Shown here one piece after another: positions 18,104-26,306 of a stretch of 64,000 nucleotides of DNA. The notes beneath the pieces are model-generated. The model saw nothing but the letters and a program-made list of their open reading frames with translations, ran no database searches and had not been told where the DNA came from. The position numbers were made by a program, and so were the translations under genes. Source of the stretch: Arcticibacterium luteifluviistationis (GTDB lineage Bacteria; Bacteroidota; Bacteroidia; Cytophagales; Spirosomataceae). Positions within the stretch are counted from its first letter, which is position 1. Every line of letters starts with the position of its first letter. The DNA lies in contig NZ_CP029480.1 of assembly GCF_003258705.1 (NCBI RefSeq), positions 4,836,001 through 4,900,000 on the forward strand, written 5' to 3'.

Positions 18104-18340
18104 TTTGTCATGATTTTGGCATTCGGCCAAAATCTCGCCAAACGGATTAGCCTTATGCCATTTTACTGGCTACCGATATATCGCTCCGCTGGAGCTATTT
18201 AAAGTAGGATAAAGCTAAAAAAAATAAACACCCCGTAGGGGTATAATATCGGTAGCGACGGGCAAAATCCGTCGTAAACAAATTCCATTAATATTTCATT
18301 TGGCGGAATTTTGGTCTTTAAAAGCCAAAATTGTGACAAA
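18104..18340. repeat. 237-bp palindromic (MITE/REP-like) element
   Basis: The outer arms are imperfect inverted repeats: TTTGTCATGATTTTGGC at 18104 matches the complement of the right end, finishing GCCAAAATTGTGACAAA at 18340. Each arm forms its own hairpin (for example TTTTGGC-attcg-GCCAAAA). Inside is a perfect 11-bp pair GCTACCGATAT (18169-18179) / ATATCGGTAGC (18246-18256), the hairpin GCTCCGCTGGAGC (18183-18195), the hairpin CCCCGTAGGGG and a CGACGG...CCGTCG hairpin. The two inner tips resemble the hairpins in the array at 42.6-43.5 kb. It lies between convergent genes and carries no transposase, as in a non-autonomous element. Confidence 0.7.
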
Positions 18341-18347
18341 TAATTAA

Positions 18348-19502
18348 TTAAACCCCAGTCAAATCAAAGTCTTCCGTAGCTACTTTCTCCACACGCTTAC
18401 CCATCTTTTTTTGGATAATATAAAAGTGTTGTTCCTCTTCATCTGTCACTAAAGAAATGGCTTCACCCATAGCTCCTGCCCTACCTGTACGGCCTATTCG
18501 GTGCACATAGTCTTTTGGTGAACGTGGGAGTTCGTAATTAATAACACAAGGTAAAAAATGAATATCAATACCTCTGGCGGCTATATCAGTTGCCACTAAA
18601 ACGGTAATTTTACCTAGTTTAAAATCCAGCATAGCCTTGTTTCTCGCACTTTGTGTTTTCTTGCTATGAATGGCACTTGCATTTATACCATTCCTATTCA
18701 GTTTATTGCAGACGTTATCCGCCGTTCTGATAGAAGATGTAAAAACCAAGACCTTCGTAATTCCCTGATTCTTTATAATATATCGCAATAATGGACCTTT
18801 CCTATCCATGCTGACCATATAGGCCACTTGTTTAATTAGCTCCAAGGTGTCTTCTTCCTCTGTAATTTCTATAGTAACAGGGTCATTCAGAATTTCTTTT
18901 TTGAGGTCAATTATTTTAGTATCAAGCGTAGCAGAGAACAGTAAGTTTTGACGCTTTTTAGGAAGCAGTTTTAGTATTTGGCCAAACTCCTCTTTAAAAC
19001 CCAAATCCAACATCTTATCTGCCTCATCTAGTACTAGAGTTTCCACTTTCCCTAAACTTACAGATTGACTAGAAATCAAATCAAGCAACCTTCCTGGCGT
19101 TGCCACCAATATCTCGGTGTCTTTTAGCTGCACCATTTGTTGGTTTACTTTAATTCCACCATATACCGCTAAGTTCTTTACCTCATCCTCTAGATTTTCG
19201 GTAAAAGCTGATATTACTTCCGAAATTTGCATGGCTAGCTCACGTGTTGGCACTAAAATCAACACCTTCAAATTCCTCCTTCTAGACGCCTTCTTATTTA
19301 AGAAACCTTCTAAAATTGGCAACACAAAACTCGCTGTTTTACCAGAACCTGTTTTGGCAATTCCCTGAATATCTTTCCCAGATAAAATGGCAGGTATGGC
19401 TTCCTGCTGAATTGGATATGGCTTACCATATTTCTGTGCGGCTATTGCCGTCAATAGTGGTTTTGATAATCCTAAATCCTCAAATGTTTTACCTGTATCC
19501 AT
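18348..19502 (-). CDS. DEAD-box RNA helicase (RhlE-like)
   Basis: 384 residues from the ATG at 19502. A frame continues to TTG at 19538, but MDTGKTFEDLGLSKPLL is the usual helicase start, carrying the Q-motif region (FEDLGL...PIQQEAIP). Motifs GSGKT (I), PTRELA (Ia), DEAD (II), SAT (III), ARGID (V) and HRIGRTGRAG (VI) are all present. It unwinds RNA during ribosome assembly or mRNA turnover, in the cytoplasm. The C-terminal tail is short, as in RhlE-type proteins. A second DEAD-box gene is at 45.1 kb. Confidence 0.92.
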   Translation of the reverse strand: MDTGKTFEDLGLSKPLLTAIAAQKYGKPYPIQQEAIPAILSGKDIQGIAKTGSGKTASFVLPILEGFLNKKASRRRNLKVLILVPTRELAMQISEVISAFTENLEDEVKNLAVYGGIKVNQQMVQLKDTEILVATPGRLLDLISSQSVSLGKVETLVLDEADKMLDLGFKEEFGQILKLLPKKRQNLLFSATLDTKIIDLKKEILNDPVTIEITEEEDTLELIKQVAYMVSMDRKGPLLRYIIKNQGITKVLVFTSSIRTADNVCNKLNRNGINASAIHSKKTQSARNKAMLDFKLGKITVLVATDIAARGIDIHFLPCVINYELPRSPKDYVHRIGRTGRAGAMGEAISLVTDEEEQHFYIIQKKMGKRVEKVATEDFDLTGV

Positions 19503-19830
19503 AAAATTTGCCTTGTCTACTTTCAATAATTCTAACAAAGTTGAGCTAAATTTCTTTTAAGAACCATTCTTAAGTACGAAATCTACAATTTCAAAAAAAA
19601 ATAAATCTCCACATCTTAAAGTTTCATCTACCCAAAACGGAGGCTAAAAATAGTCAAGAATAAAAATAAAAATATTGATATAGTCATTCTACTTTTTCAA
19701 CCCTCCTAGCCCGCTCTTACGTCTACCAATCTCCAAATTCATCTCTTTACAAAAAAACACAAACGTACCTTTGAATAAAGGAAAAAACCTCAATGAGAGG
19801 CCCTGAAACACACTTTACAATTTCAAACCC
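19503..19830. other. Divergent intergenic region
   Basis: 328 bases between the helicase (minus) and the deiodinase-like gene (plus). No coding frame of note. One promoter-like element TACCTTTG (19766-19773) faces the deiodinase-like gene. No obvious element was found for the helicase. Confidence 0.5.
19766..19773 (+). promoter_or_regulatory. Candidate -7 element (TACCTTTG)
   Basis: Exact TAnnTTTG match 57 bases before the ATG at 19831. -33 box not clear. Confidence 0.4.
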
Positions 19831-20523
19831 ATGAAAAGATTCAACCCAATCTTAATTATTTCCACTATATATTTGATGTGGAGCTGCACAGGAAATTCTA
19901 ATACGCTCTCTCAAGATTCTGACAAAATTGAATTCAGAAAGTCAGAAGCTATGGTAGATGAAAGCTTCATGAGACGCTGGGAATTTCTACTTCCGCAGGA
20001 AGGTAGCAAAGCCAAAGATTTCACACTAGAAACCGACAAAGCGGAGACCTTTAACCTTTACAAAGAATTAAAAAAGGGCAAGCCAGTACTTTTAATCAAC
20101 GGCAGTTATACTTGCGACATAAGTCGACAAAACCTTCCTCAGGTTAATCAAATTTCGAAGCAATTTGAAAGTAAAATCAAAACAGTGCTTATTCATACTG
20201 TGGAGGCACACCCTAAAGACGCCGTAAGTCCTTATTCACTTGAAGAAAAAATTTGGCCCTCTAAGTCTAACATAAGAGACAATGCCGAAGCCAATCAACC
20301 TCTGACGTATTCAGACAGAAAAGAGCTCACCATGAAATGGAAACATGAGTTTGATATAGACCCTGAGATATTAATAGATGCTGCCAAAAATGACTATTGG
20401 GCTGATTATGGGCAAGCTCCAAATATGGCTTTTCTTATCGATGCTGACGGCACTATACTTTCCCGACAAATTTTTTTTGAGATTAACCATCTGATAGCCA
20501 AGATAAATGAGATTGTTTTATAA
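19831..20523 (+). CDS. Deiodinase-like thioredoxin-fold lipoprotein (Cys form)
   Basis: 230 residues. A signal with LMWSC suggests a lipoprotein. The thioredoxin-fold core contains LLINGSYTCDISRQNLPQ, HTVEAHPKDAVSPYS and GQAPNMAFLIDADG. These match the iodothyronine deiodinase-like (T4_deiodinase) family, in which vertebrate enzymes have selenocysteine; here the corresponding residue is Cys in SYTCD. In bacteria these proteins are probably peroxiredoxin-like reductases; no iodinated substrate is implied. It lies 101 bases upstream of mqo in the same direction. Confidence 0.75.
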   Translation: MKRFNPILIISTIYLMWSCTGNSNTLSQDSDKIEFRKSEAMVDESFMRRWEFLLPQEGSKAKDFTLETDKAETFNLYKELKKGKPVLLINGSYTCDISRQNLPQVNQISKQFESKIKTVLIHTVEAHPKDAVSPYSLEEKIWPSKSNIRDNAEANQPLTYSDRKELTMKWKHEFDIDPEILIDAAKNDYWADYGQAPNMAFLIDADGTILSRQIFFEINHLIAKINEIVL

Positions 20524-20624
20524 AAAGCAAATCTAAATTTGAGTAAGGGGAAATTAAAACTATTTCCTAATTCTGTCTGTTTAATTGGTATAAATGATTA
20601 ATCCATCAGATTTATATCAATTGA

Positions 20625-22109
20625 ATGTCACGTAAAAAAGAAATTATCAAAACCGACTACGCATTAATTGGTGGAGGCATCATGAGTGCTACATTGGCTA
20701 CGCTTCTTAACCAACTAGAACCTGATAAAACCATTACCATTTTAGAGCGAATGCCGCACGTAGCCTTAGAAAGCTCCTCAGCATGGAATAATGCAGGTAC
20801 TGGGCATGCGGCTCTTTGTGAGCTCAACTATACACCACAAAAAGAAGATGGTTCTGTGGATATCACGAAGGCTTTAAAAATCAATTCGCAGTTTGAAGAG
20901 TCAAAACAATTTTGGTCCTATCTGATCAAGAACAAATGTATTGAAAAGCCAAAAAGCTTCCTTAATGCTATTCCACACATGAGTTTTGTGTATGGAACGG
21001 ATGATGTCAGCTTCTTACGCAAAAGGTATGAAGCCATGCATGTTCACCCATTTTTTAACAGCATGAAATTCTCTGCGGATGAAAGTCAAATAGCAGAATG
21101 GATTCCTCTTTTCTTAGAAAACAGAACTTCAAAGGAACCTATCGCGGCCACTAGAATAGAGAATGGCTGTGATGTCAACTTTGGTTCCCTGACTTCTAAT
21201 CTCATCAACTTTGTTAAAGAGAAGAAAAATGTAAGCCTAAAACTAGCTGCTCATGTAGAGGATATTGAAAGAGAGGATAATGGAAAATGGCAGCTAGAAG
21301 TAGAAAACCTTGAGACCAAAGATGAGTATATAATAGAAGCAGACTTTGTCTTTATTGGAGCTGGGGGCGGAACATTAGAACTTCTGGAAGACTCTGACAT
21401 AGACGAAGCTGATGGCTATGGTGGCTTTCCTGTTAGCGGCCAGTGGTTGGTTTGTAAAAATGAAGAGTTAATTCATAAGCATTATGCGAAAGTATATGGC
21501 AAAGCCAAAGTAGGTGCTCCGCCAATGAGTGTACCGCATCTTGACACTAGAAGAATCAATGGAGAACGTTCACTCTTCTTTGGGCCTTTTGCAGGTTTCT
21601 CTACCAAGTTTTTAAAGAATGGCTCTTACCTAGACCTTATCAAAACCATTGAAATAGACAATGTATTCCCCATGTTAGCCGCAGGCTGGCATAACAGGAA
21701 ACTTACCAAGTACTTAATAGACCAAGTAAGGCTTTCATTTAACGACCGCATGGACGCTTTAAGAGAATATTACCCAGAGGCAAAAAACGAAGATTGGGAG
21801 TTAAAAATAGCTGGTCAACGTGTTCAGGTTATCAAAAAAGACGACGAACAAGTAGGTATTTTAGGTTTCGGTACAGAAGTAGTCTGTAGTGCTGATGGCA
21901 CACTCTCTGGACTGCTAGGAGCATCACCAGGAGCATCTACTGCCACCAGTATTATGTTAGACATTTTAGAAAGGTGCTTCCCACAATACCATAGCCCTGA
22001 ATGGCAAGCCAAACTCAACGAGATGGTGCCTTATAGAGCAAAAGACTTGAGAGAGAATCCTGAGAAGGTATTGGATGCGAGAAAGCTTAGTGCTGTTTTG
22101 TTTGAGTGA
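20625..22109 (+). CDS. mqo: Malate:quinone oxidoreductase
   Basis: 494 residues, normal length. The N-terminal FAD-binding motif ALIGGGIMSATLATLL (about 13-28), LERMPHVALESSSAWNNAGTGHAALCELNYTP and the C-terminal GLLGASPGASTATSIML are characteristic of Mqo. It oxidises malate to oxaloacetate and passes electrons to the quinone pool, as a peripheral membrane flavoprotein of the TCA cycle. No signal peptide, as expected. Confidence 0.96.
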   Translation: MSRKKEIIKTDYALIGGGIMSATLATLLNQLEPDKTITILERMPHVALESSSAWNNAGTGHAALCELNYTPQKEDGSVDITKALKINSQFEESKQFWSYLIKNKCIEKPKSFLNAIPHMSFVYGTDDVSFLRKRYEAMHVHPFFNSMKFSADESQIAEWIPLFLENRTSKEPIAATRIENGCDVNFGSLTSNLINFVKEKKNVSLKLAAHVEDIEREDNGKWQLEVENLETKDEYIIEADFVFIGAGGGTLELLEDSDIDEADGYGGFPVSGQWLVCKNEELIHKHYAKVYGKAKVGAPPMSVPHLDTRRINGERSLFFGPFAGFSTKFLKNGSYLDLIKTIEIDNVFPMLAAGWHNRKLTKYLIDQVRLSFNDRMDALREYYPEAKNEDWELKIAGQRVQVIKKDDEQVGILGFGTEVVCSADGTLSGLLGASPGASTATSIMLDILERCFPQYHSPEWQAKLNEMVPYRAKDLRENPEKVLDARKLSAVLFE

Positions 22110-22179
22110 AAAACTGTTAAGAATTTCAGTAGAAAACCAATAATAAATATCCCAGTAATCCCTAATATCAGATATTCCT

Positions 22180-22187
22180 TAAATTTG
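22180..22187 (+). promoter_or_regulatory. Candidate -7 element (TAAATTTG)
   Basis: TAnnTTTG match 58 bases before the ATG at 22246. No clear -33 TTG at the usual spacing. Confidence 0.35.
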
Positions 22188-22245
22188 TAGAGTCAACAAA
22201 ACCAAATCACTTCCACAACTTTCGAGAAAAGAAAATCAACAAAAT

Positions 22246-24957
22246 ATGGTAAGACTTAATAGAATACTGTACTTCACCCTATTTCTTTCTATTATCAAAA
22301 CACTCAGTGCTTTTTCTCAAAGTAACCCAAAAGCATTTCTAGATATAAATACAAGCTTACACGCTAATGACTTCGGAGATTTTTTCATTTATCAAGATAG
22401 TATTGCCTATGTAGTAGTTAGAGATGCAAAAAAAACGAACTCAAATAATATAGAGATCCATAGATTAATTAAAGATTCCATAGATTTAGTTTGTACATTG
22501 AATTCAGGGAAGATTTCTTTCTATGAAGCCGGAAATAAATTATTTTTCTTACATCAAATAGGCAATAATTACAACAAAGATCTTTACTCTATAAAAGACG
22601 ACCATGTTAATTTTATTACAAATCTTGAAAGTGGAATCATCTCTGGACCAAAACTTACTTTAAATGGCTACTTTGTATATCCTGAATATTATCAGGACTC
22701 TTTTAGATTAATAAAAATTGAAGAGAATCACACTGACACTATTCCCATTAACTTCTCGCTAAATCCAATTCCAAATATTAATTTTTTAGAAAACATTGAT
22801 GATAAACTATACTTTACAATTGGATCCTATGAGAGCGATTCACTTAACTTATTCAGCTTTAATACTTCCGATAATTCTATTATTGAATTAGGCAAAATAA
22901 CCAACGAATTATACGAAAGTAACAGCGTAGACGATTTCCTCCTACTTCATAATTTCAAAAGACTTTTAAAAATAGATTATAATTTTGGAATTACTTACGA
23001 CTCTTTATTTCTATCTAATACTGACCAAAACAAATTCGTTCTAAATAAGCACCTATACTTCACTTATGGAAGTCTAGATCCTGAAGAATTTGATGGCATC
23101 TATAGATTTAACACAAATTCATTGGAGGTTCAAAAAATAAATGACAACCCTATTTCTACAAGCTTGTATCAGAGAGTTGGTGAGAATATGATTTATTTTC
23201 AAGGTTACGATAGAGTTGCTAGAAAAACTAACTACTATACAAGTGATAGCCTTTTCCAAGAATATACAGTTGTTCCACCTTTGCCTTTACCATTTATATT
23301 TCATCAGGTAACCTCATCCTTTATCTTCAAAGGAGAATTATTTGAAGTTCAGAAATATGCCAGAGAAAGAAGCTATGATGACTACTACTCCCGAATAATA
23401 AAATATAATTTCCAGACACAAGAAGTTACAATTGTAATAGATAGTTTCGAAGACAGTCTTCATTTATCAGATGCAGAAAGCGTTATATTTTCAGAACCCA
23501 TTCTATTCGAAAATCACTTCTATATAACACAATCAGTTGATAGGCAATTTTGGCGAGTTTGGGGTTTAAAAAAAACGCTTTGGAAAAGCGATGGTTCAAG
23601 GAGCCAAACCAAACCTATTAAAACTTTTAGTTCTAGGACAGAAAGTGCGGGCATTTACGGGTTAAACTCTAATAAGAACGATTTGTTTTTCTTCGCTCAG
23701 AAAGAAGACGGATTTCACCTGCAAATAACGGATGCATCAAGAAAAAACACCAAAGATTTTGTTGATTCCACCTTTACTAAATTTGGTTCACCAGAGACAG
23801 AAAGCAAACTCTATAAATTGGATAATAGAATTTTTTACATTTGCCATAATACTAGTTCATTTTCAACCCATAATCCCGTTTTAGCCTGTACTGATGGTAG
23901 CAAAAAAGGAACACAGTTTGTCACAGGTAATGTCGGGAATATTTCAGAACCCGAGAAATTCCAAATTCACGAAGACTACCTTTATTTTATTGATAAGTAC
24001 AAACGACTTTTTAGAACAAAAAACAGCCAAGCGGAACAACTCAACCAAAATGGACTAGTTTATGAGTATTTCATCTCAGAAAACCATATATACTTTAATC
24101 AAAACACTACTTTCTATAGTATTAATCTTACCACCAATGTAAAAGAGGAAAGAAGAATTAGCCTAAATGACTCCGCCATTTTTATTAAAACAATAGGCCT
24201 TGTCAATAACAAATTACTTTTCACAGTTAGCGAGGATAGAAAAATAAAACTTTTCACTTTAAGTCATGGCGAGAACAATCCGCGGTTTATAAAAGAAATT
24301 CCACAACACCCCTATGTTTATACAAATTTCAAAGAGCACTTTTACTTTACAACAAGCGATGGAAATGCAGGTCTATGGAAAACAGATGGGACTACACTTG
24401 GCACAAATAAGATTTACTCCAACTTTTTAAGTTCTAGCATAGTAGCTTGTGATGATTTCTTAATTTTCCCTAGTGTCAACTTTCAATATTTTATTAGCTA
24501 TGATGGTACAGAATTCAATCATTTAGATATTATGCATGAACCATACTATCATATTGGCAATGTTCAGTGGGAATCATTTCCTCTGGGTGACCATATTATT
24601 TACAATCGTAATAAACATTCTTATATAACTTATGGCAAGAAGGAGAACACTTCTCTCTATAATAAAGAGCCCGTATATAATGTTACAAGTGTTGGGAATA
24701 AGTCCTTTTTCAGTTCGTATTCGGAAGACTATGGCAATGAATTGTGGGTAGATCAAAGCTGTAAACAAAACTTAAACCTAACTTCTGTAGAAGAAAATAC
24801 TAATCTGTACTCGGCTCAGGGATTAATTAATTCAAGTCAAAATATCCTAACATCCGATGTGATTTATCGAGCGGGTAAAAGTATAAGCCTCCAGCCAGGC
24901 TTCAAAACTGAAGATAATATATACTTTAAAGCTGAAATCGAAGATTGCGATAATTAA
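22246..24957 (+). CDS. Secreted ELWxxDGT-like repeat protein with 3-coathanger-type C-terminus
   Basis: 903 residues with a signal peptide (ending near AFSQS). Degenerate ELWxxDGTxxGT-type repeats are visible, for example LWKTDGTTLGTNKI, CTDGSKKGTQFV and LWKSDGS, suggesting a large beta-propeller. The extreme C-terminus (VIYRAGKSISLQPGFKTEDNIYFKAEIEDC) matches the short 3-coathanger stack domain often found at the end of secreted Cytophagales proteins. No catalytic motif seen. Likely surface or secreted; function unknown. The reading frame is AT-rich and Asn-rich compared with neighbours such as mqo, which may indicate relaxed or recent evolution. Confidence 0.7.
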   Translation: MVRLNRILYFTLFLSIIKTLSAFSQSNPKAFLDINTSLHANDFGDFFIYQDSIAYVVVRDAKKTNSNNIEIHRLIKDSIDLVCTLNSGKISFYEAGNKLFFLHQIGNNYNKDLYSIKDDHVNFITNLESGIISGPKLTLNGYFVYPEYYQDSFRLIKIEENHTDTIPINFSLNPIPNINFLENIDDKLYFTIGSYESDSLNLFSFNTSDNSIIELGKITNELYESNSVDDFLLLHNFKRLLKIDYNFGITYDSLFLSNTDQNKFVLNKHLYFTYGSLDPEEFDGIYRFNTNSLEVQKINDNPISTSLYQRVGENMIYFQGYDRVARKTNYYTSDSLFQEYTVVPPLPLPFIFHQVTSSFIFKGELFEVQKYARERSYDDYYSRIIKYNFQTQEVTIVIDSFEDSLHLSDAESVIFSEPILFENHFYITQSVDRQFWRVWGLKKTLWKSDGSRSQTKPIKTFSSRTESAGIYGLNSNKNDLFFFAQKEDGFHLQITDASRKNTKDFVDSTFTKFGSPETESKLYKLDNRIFYICHNTSSFSTHNPVLACTDGSKKGTQFVTGNVGNISEPEKFQIHEDYLYFIDKYKRLFRTKNSQAEQLNQNGLVYEYFISENHIYFNQNTTFYSINLTTNVKEERRISLNDSAIFIKTIGLVNNKLLFTVSEDRKIKLFTLSHGENNPRFIKEIPQHPYVYTNFKEHFYFTTSDGNAGLWKTDGTTLGTNKIYSNFLSSSIVACDDFLIFPSVNFQYFISYDGTEFNHLDIMHEPYYHIGNVQWESFPLGDHIIYNRNKHSYITYGKKENTSLYNKEPVYNVTSVGNKSFFSSYSEDYGNELWVDQSCKQNLNLTSVEENTNLYSAQGLINSSQNILTSDVIYRAGKSISLQPGFKTEDNIYFKAEIEDCDN

Positions 24958-25126
24958 GCATGCACATTTCATTGCACCTTATATTTCCTTAAACATTCTT
25001 ACAAGTTTGATCGGTCACACAAAAAAGTGTGCGTGTAGAGCTTCTTTCCTCTGTTCTTATAAAAAACGTTTGCTATTGCATCTTGAACAATATTTTCAGC
25101 AGAGTTTTGATTTAGCTCTATAAACT

Positions 25127-26038
25127 CTACTTAGCACTTTCCACCACCTCTTCAGATATAAAAAACTGTTCTCCTGCTACTACCTTATTCATAAAGTTTA
25201 AGAGCACATCTTGCTTGCGATAAAAGTACCATCCCGCGAACTCGTGCTTTCCGCCAACAAAAGCTTGCAACTGAGCACTTACGTCCAGAGACTTCAAATG
25301 ATTATAGATTGGCTCCGAACCAAAAAGCATCATCCAACCTACTCTTTCTGGTCCGCAGTAATGATGAGAAGCAGTAACAAATGGCACTACATTGTCTTTG
25401 TTTCCATGAAAAAACAAAGTCGGCATGGCAGTTTCTTTGGTAATAAGGTTAAGGTCAATAATAGCTCCTGCACCCGAAATCATGCCTTTATACTTAAAAT
25501 CACTTGGTAAAGAGTTACCATGAAGGCTCATTTTGGCTCTGTCAAGGTAGGCGGCATGAAGCACTGCTTCTCCTCCTGCACTACTTCCAGAAATGAAGAC
25601 TTTGTTTTTATCAAAACCAATTTCGTCTGCCTTCCCTAATAAAAAAGCCGTAGCCTCCCAAAGTTCACTTGCCGCAAGCCTCATGGCCATAATCTTGTCT
25701 TCTTGTGGTGTATCGCAGCCAAAGCCTATGCCTTTTCTAGAAAGCGTATAACTGATGGTGGCATAAGCCACATTGTTCTTTGCTAAATATTTACCAAATG
25801 AATGTCCAGCTGTTCTATTCCCGACAGCGAAACCACCACCATGAACAAATATCATCAAAGGAACATCTTTGACAGATTTATCTTGGGGTAAAAAAAGGTC
25901 TAATTGAAGGCTTGCAGTATCGTTTTCTAGATAAGTTAAGGTTTTGAAATTTTGCGATTTTGACGAAAATGCAAGAAAAAAGAAGCTTAGAAAAAATAAC
26001 GATTTTAGACTTATTAGTCTTTTAGAAATTATGTTCAT
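25127..26038 (-). CDS. Alpha/beta hydrolase (carboxylesterase-like)
   Basis: 303 residues with a signal peptide (FLAFSSKSQ). FVHGGGFAVGN is the oxyanion-hole HGGGF motif. FISGSSAGGEAVLHAAY carries the nucleophilic Ser in GxSxG. FFHGNKDNVVPF supplies the Asp, and GGKHEFAGW the His. Secreted esterase of the acetyl-xylan-esterase/BD-FAE-like group; the true substrate is unknown. A minus-strand element CAAACTTA (26080-26087, read TAAGTTTG) lies 42 bases upstream as a likely -7 box. Confidence 0.88.
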   Translation of the reverse strand: MNIISKRLISLKSLFFLSFFFLAFSSKSQNFKTLTYLENDTASLQLDLFLPQDKSVKDVPLMIFVHGGGFAVGNRTAGHSFGKYLAKNNVAYATISYTLSRKGIGFGCDTPQEDKIMAMRLAASELWEATAFLLGKADEIGFDKNKVFISGSSAGGEAVLHAAYLDRAKMSLHGNSLPSDFKYKGMISGAGAIIDLNLITKETAMPTLFFHGNKDNVVPFVTASHHYCGPERVGWMMLFGSEPIYNHLKSLDVSAQLQAFVGGKHEFAGWYFYRKQDVLLNFMNKVVAGEQFFISEEVVESAK

Positions 26039-26079
26039 TCGAAAGAGGGTTGTTTAAACTACAATTTAACAATTACTCT

Positions 26080-26087
26080 CAAACTTA
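26080..26087 (-). promoter_or_regulatory. Candidate -7 element (TAAGTTTG) for esterase
   Basis: Exact TAnnTTTG match on the minus strand, 42 bases before the esterase start. -33 box not evident. Confidence 0.4.
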
Positions 26088-26306
26088 AATTGCTCTGTCT
26101 TGATTTCTGTCATGCTCTGTCGTTTAATGGGCTATTTTCACCTTCCAAATTAGCGTTTGACATAAAACTTACCCCTTTAAACTAATGACACACTACCTAA
26201 CTACTAAGGTTGCGATATTCAAGTATCCATCAATTAGCAAAAGATTGAACTATACCATACTAAGCGTTTGTTTGAACTATATTGCAAAGCAAGCAAAAAA
26301 CAAGAA

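Noticed and set aside
25016-25031. CACAC-N6-GTGTG hairpin as a terminator
   Set aside because: Only five base pairs and no T run in the right place for either neighbouring gene.
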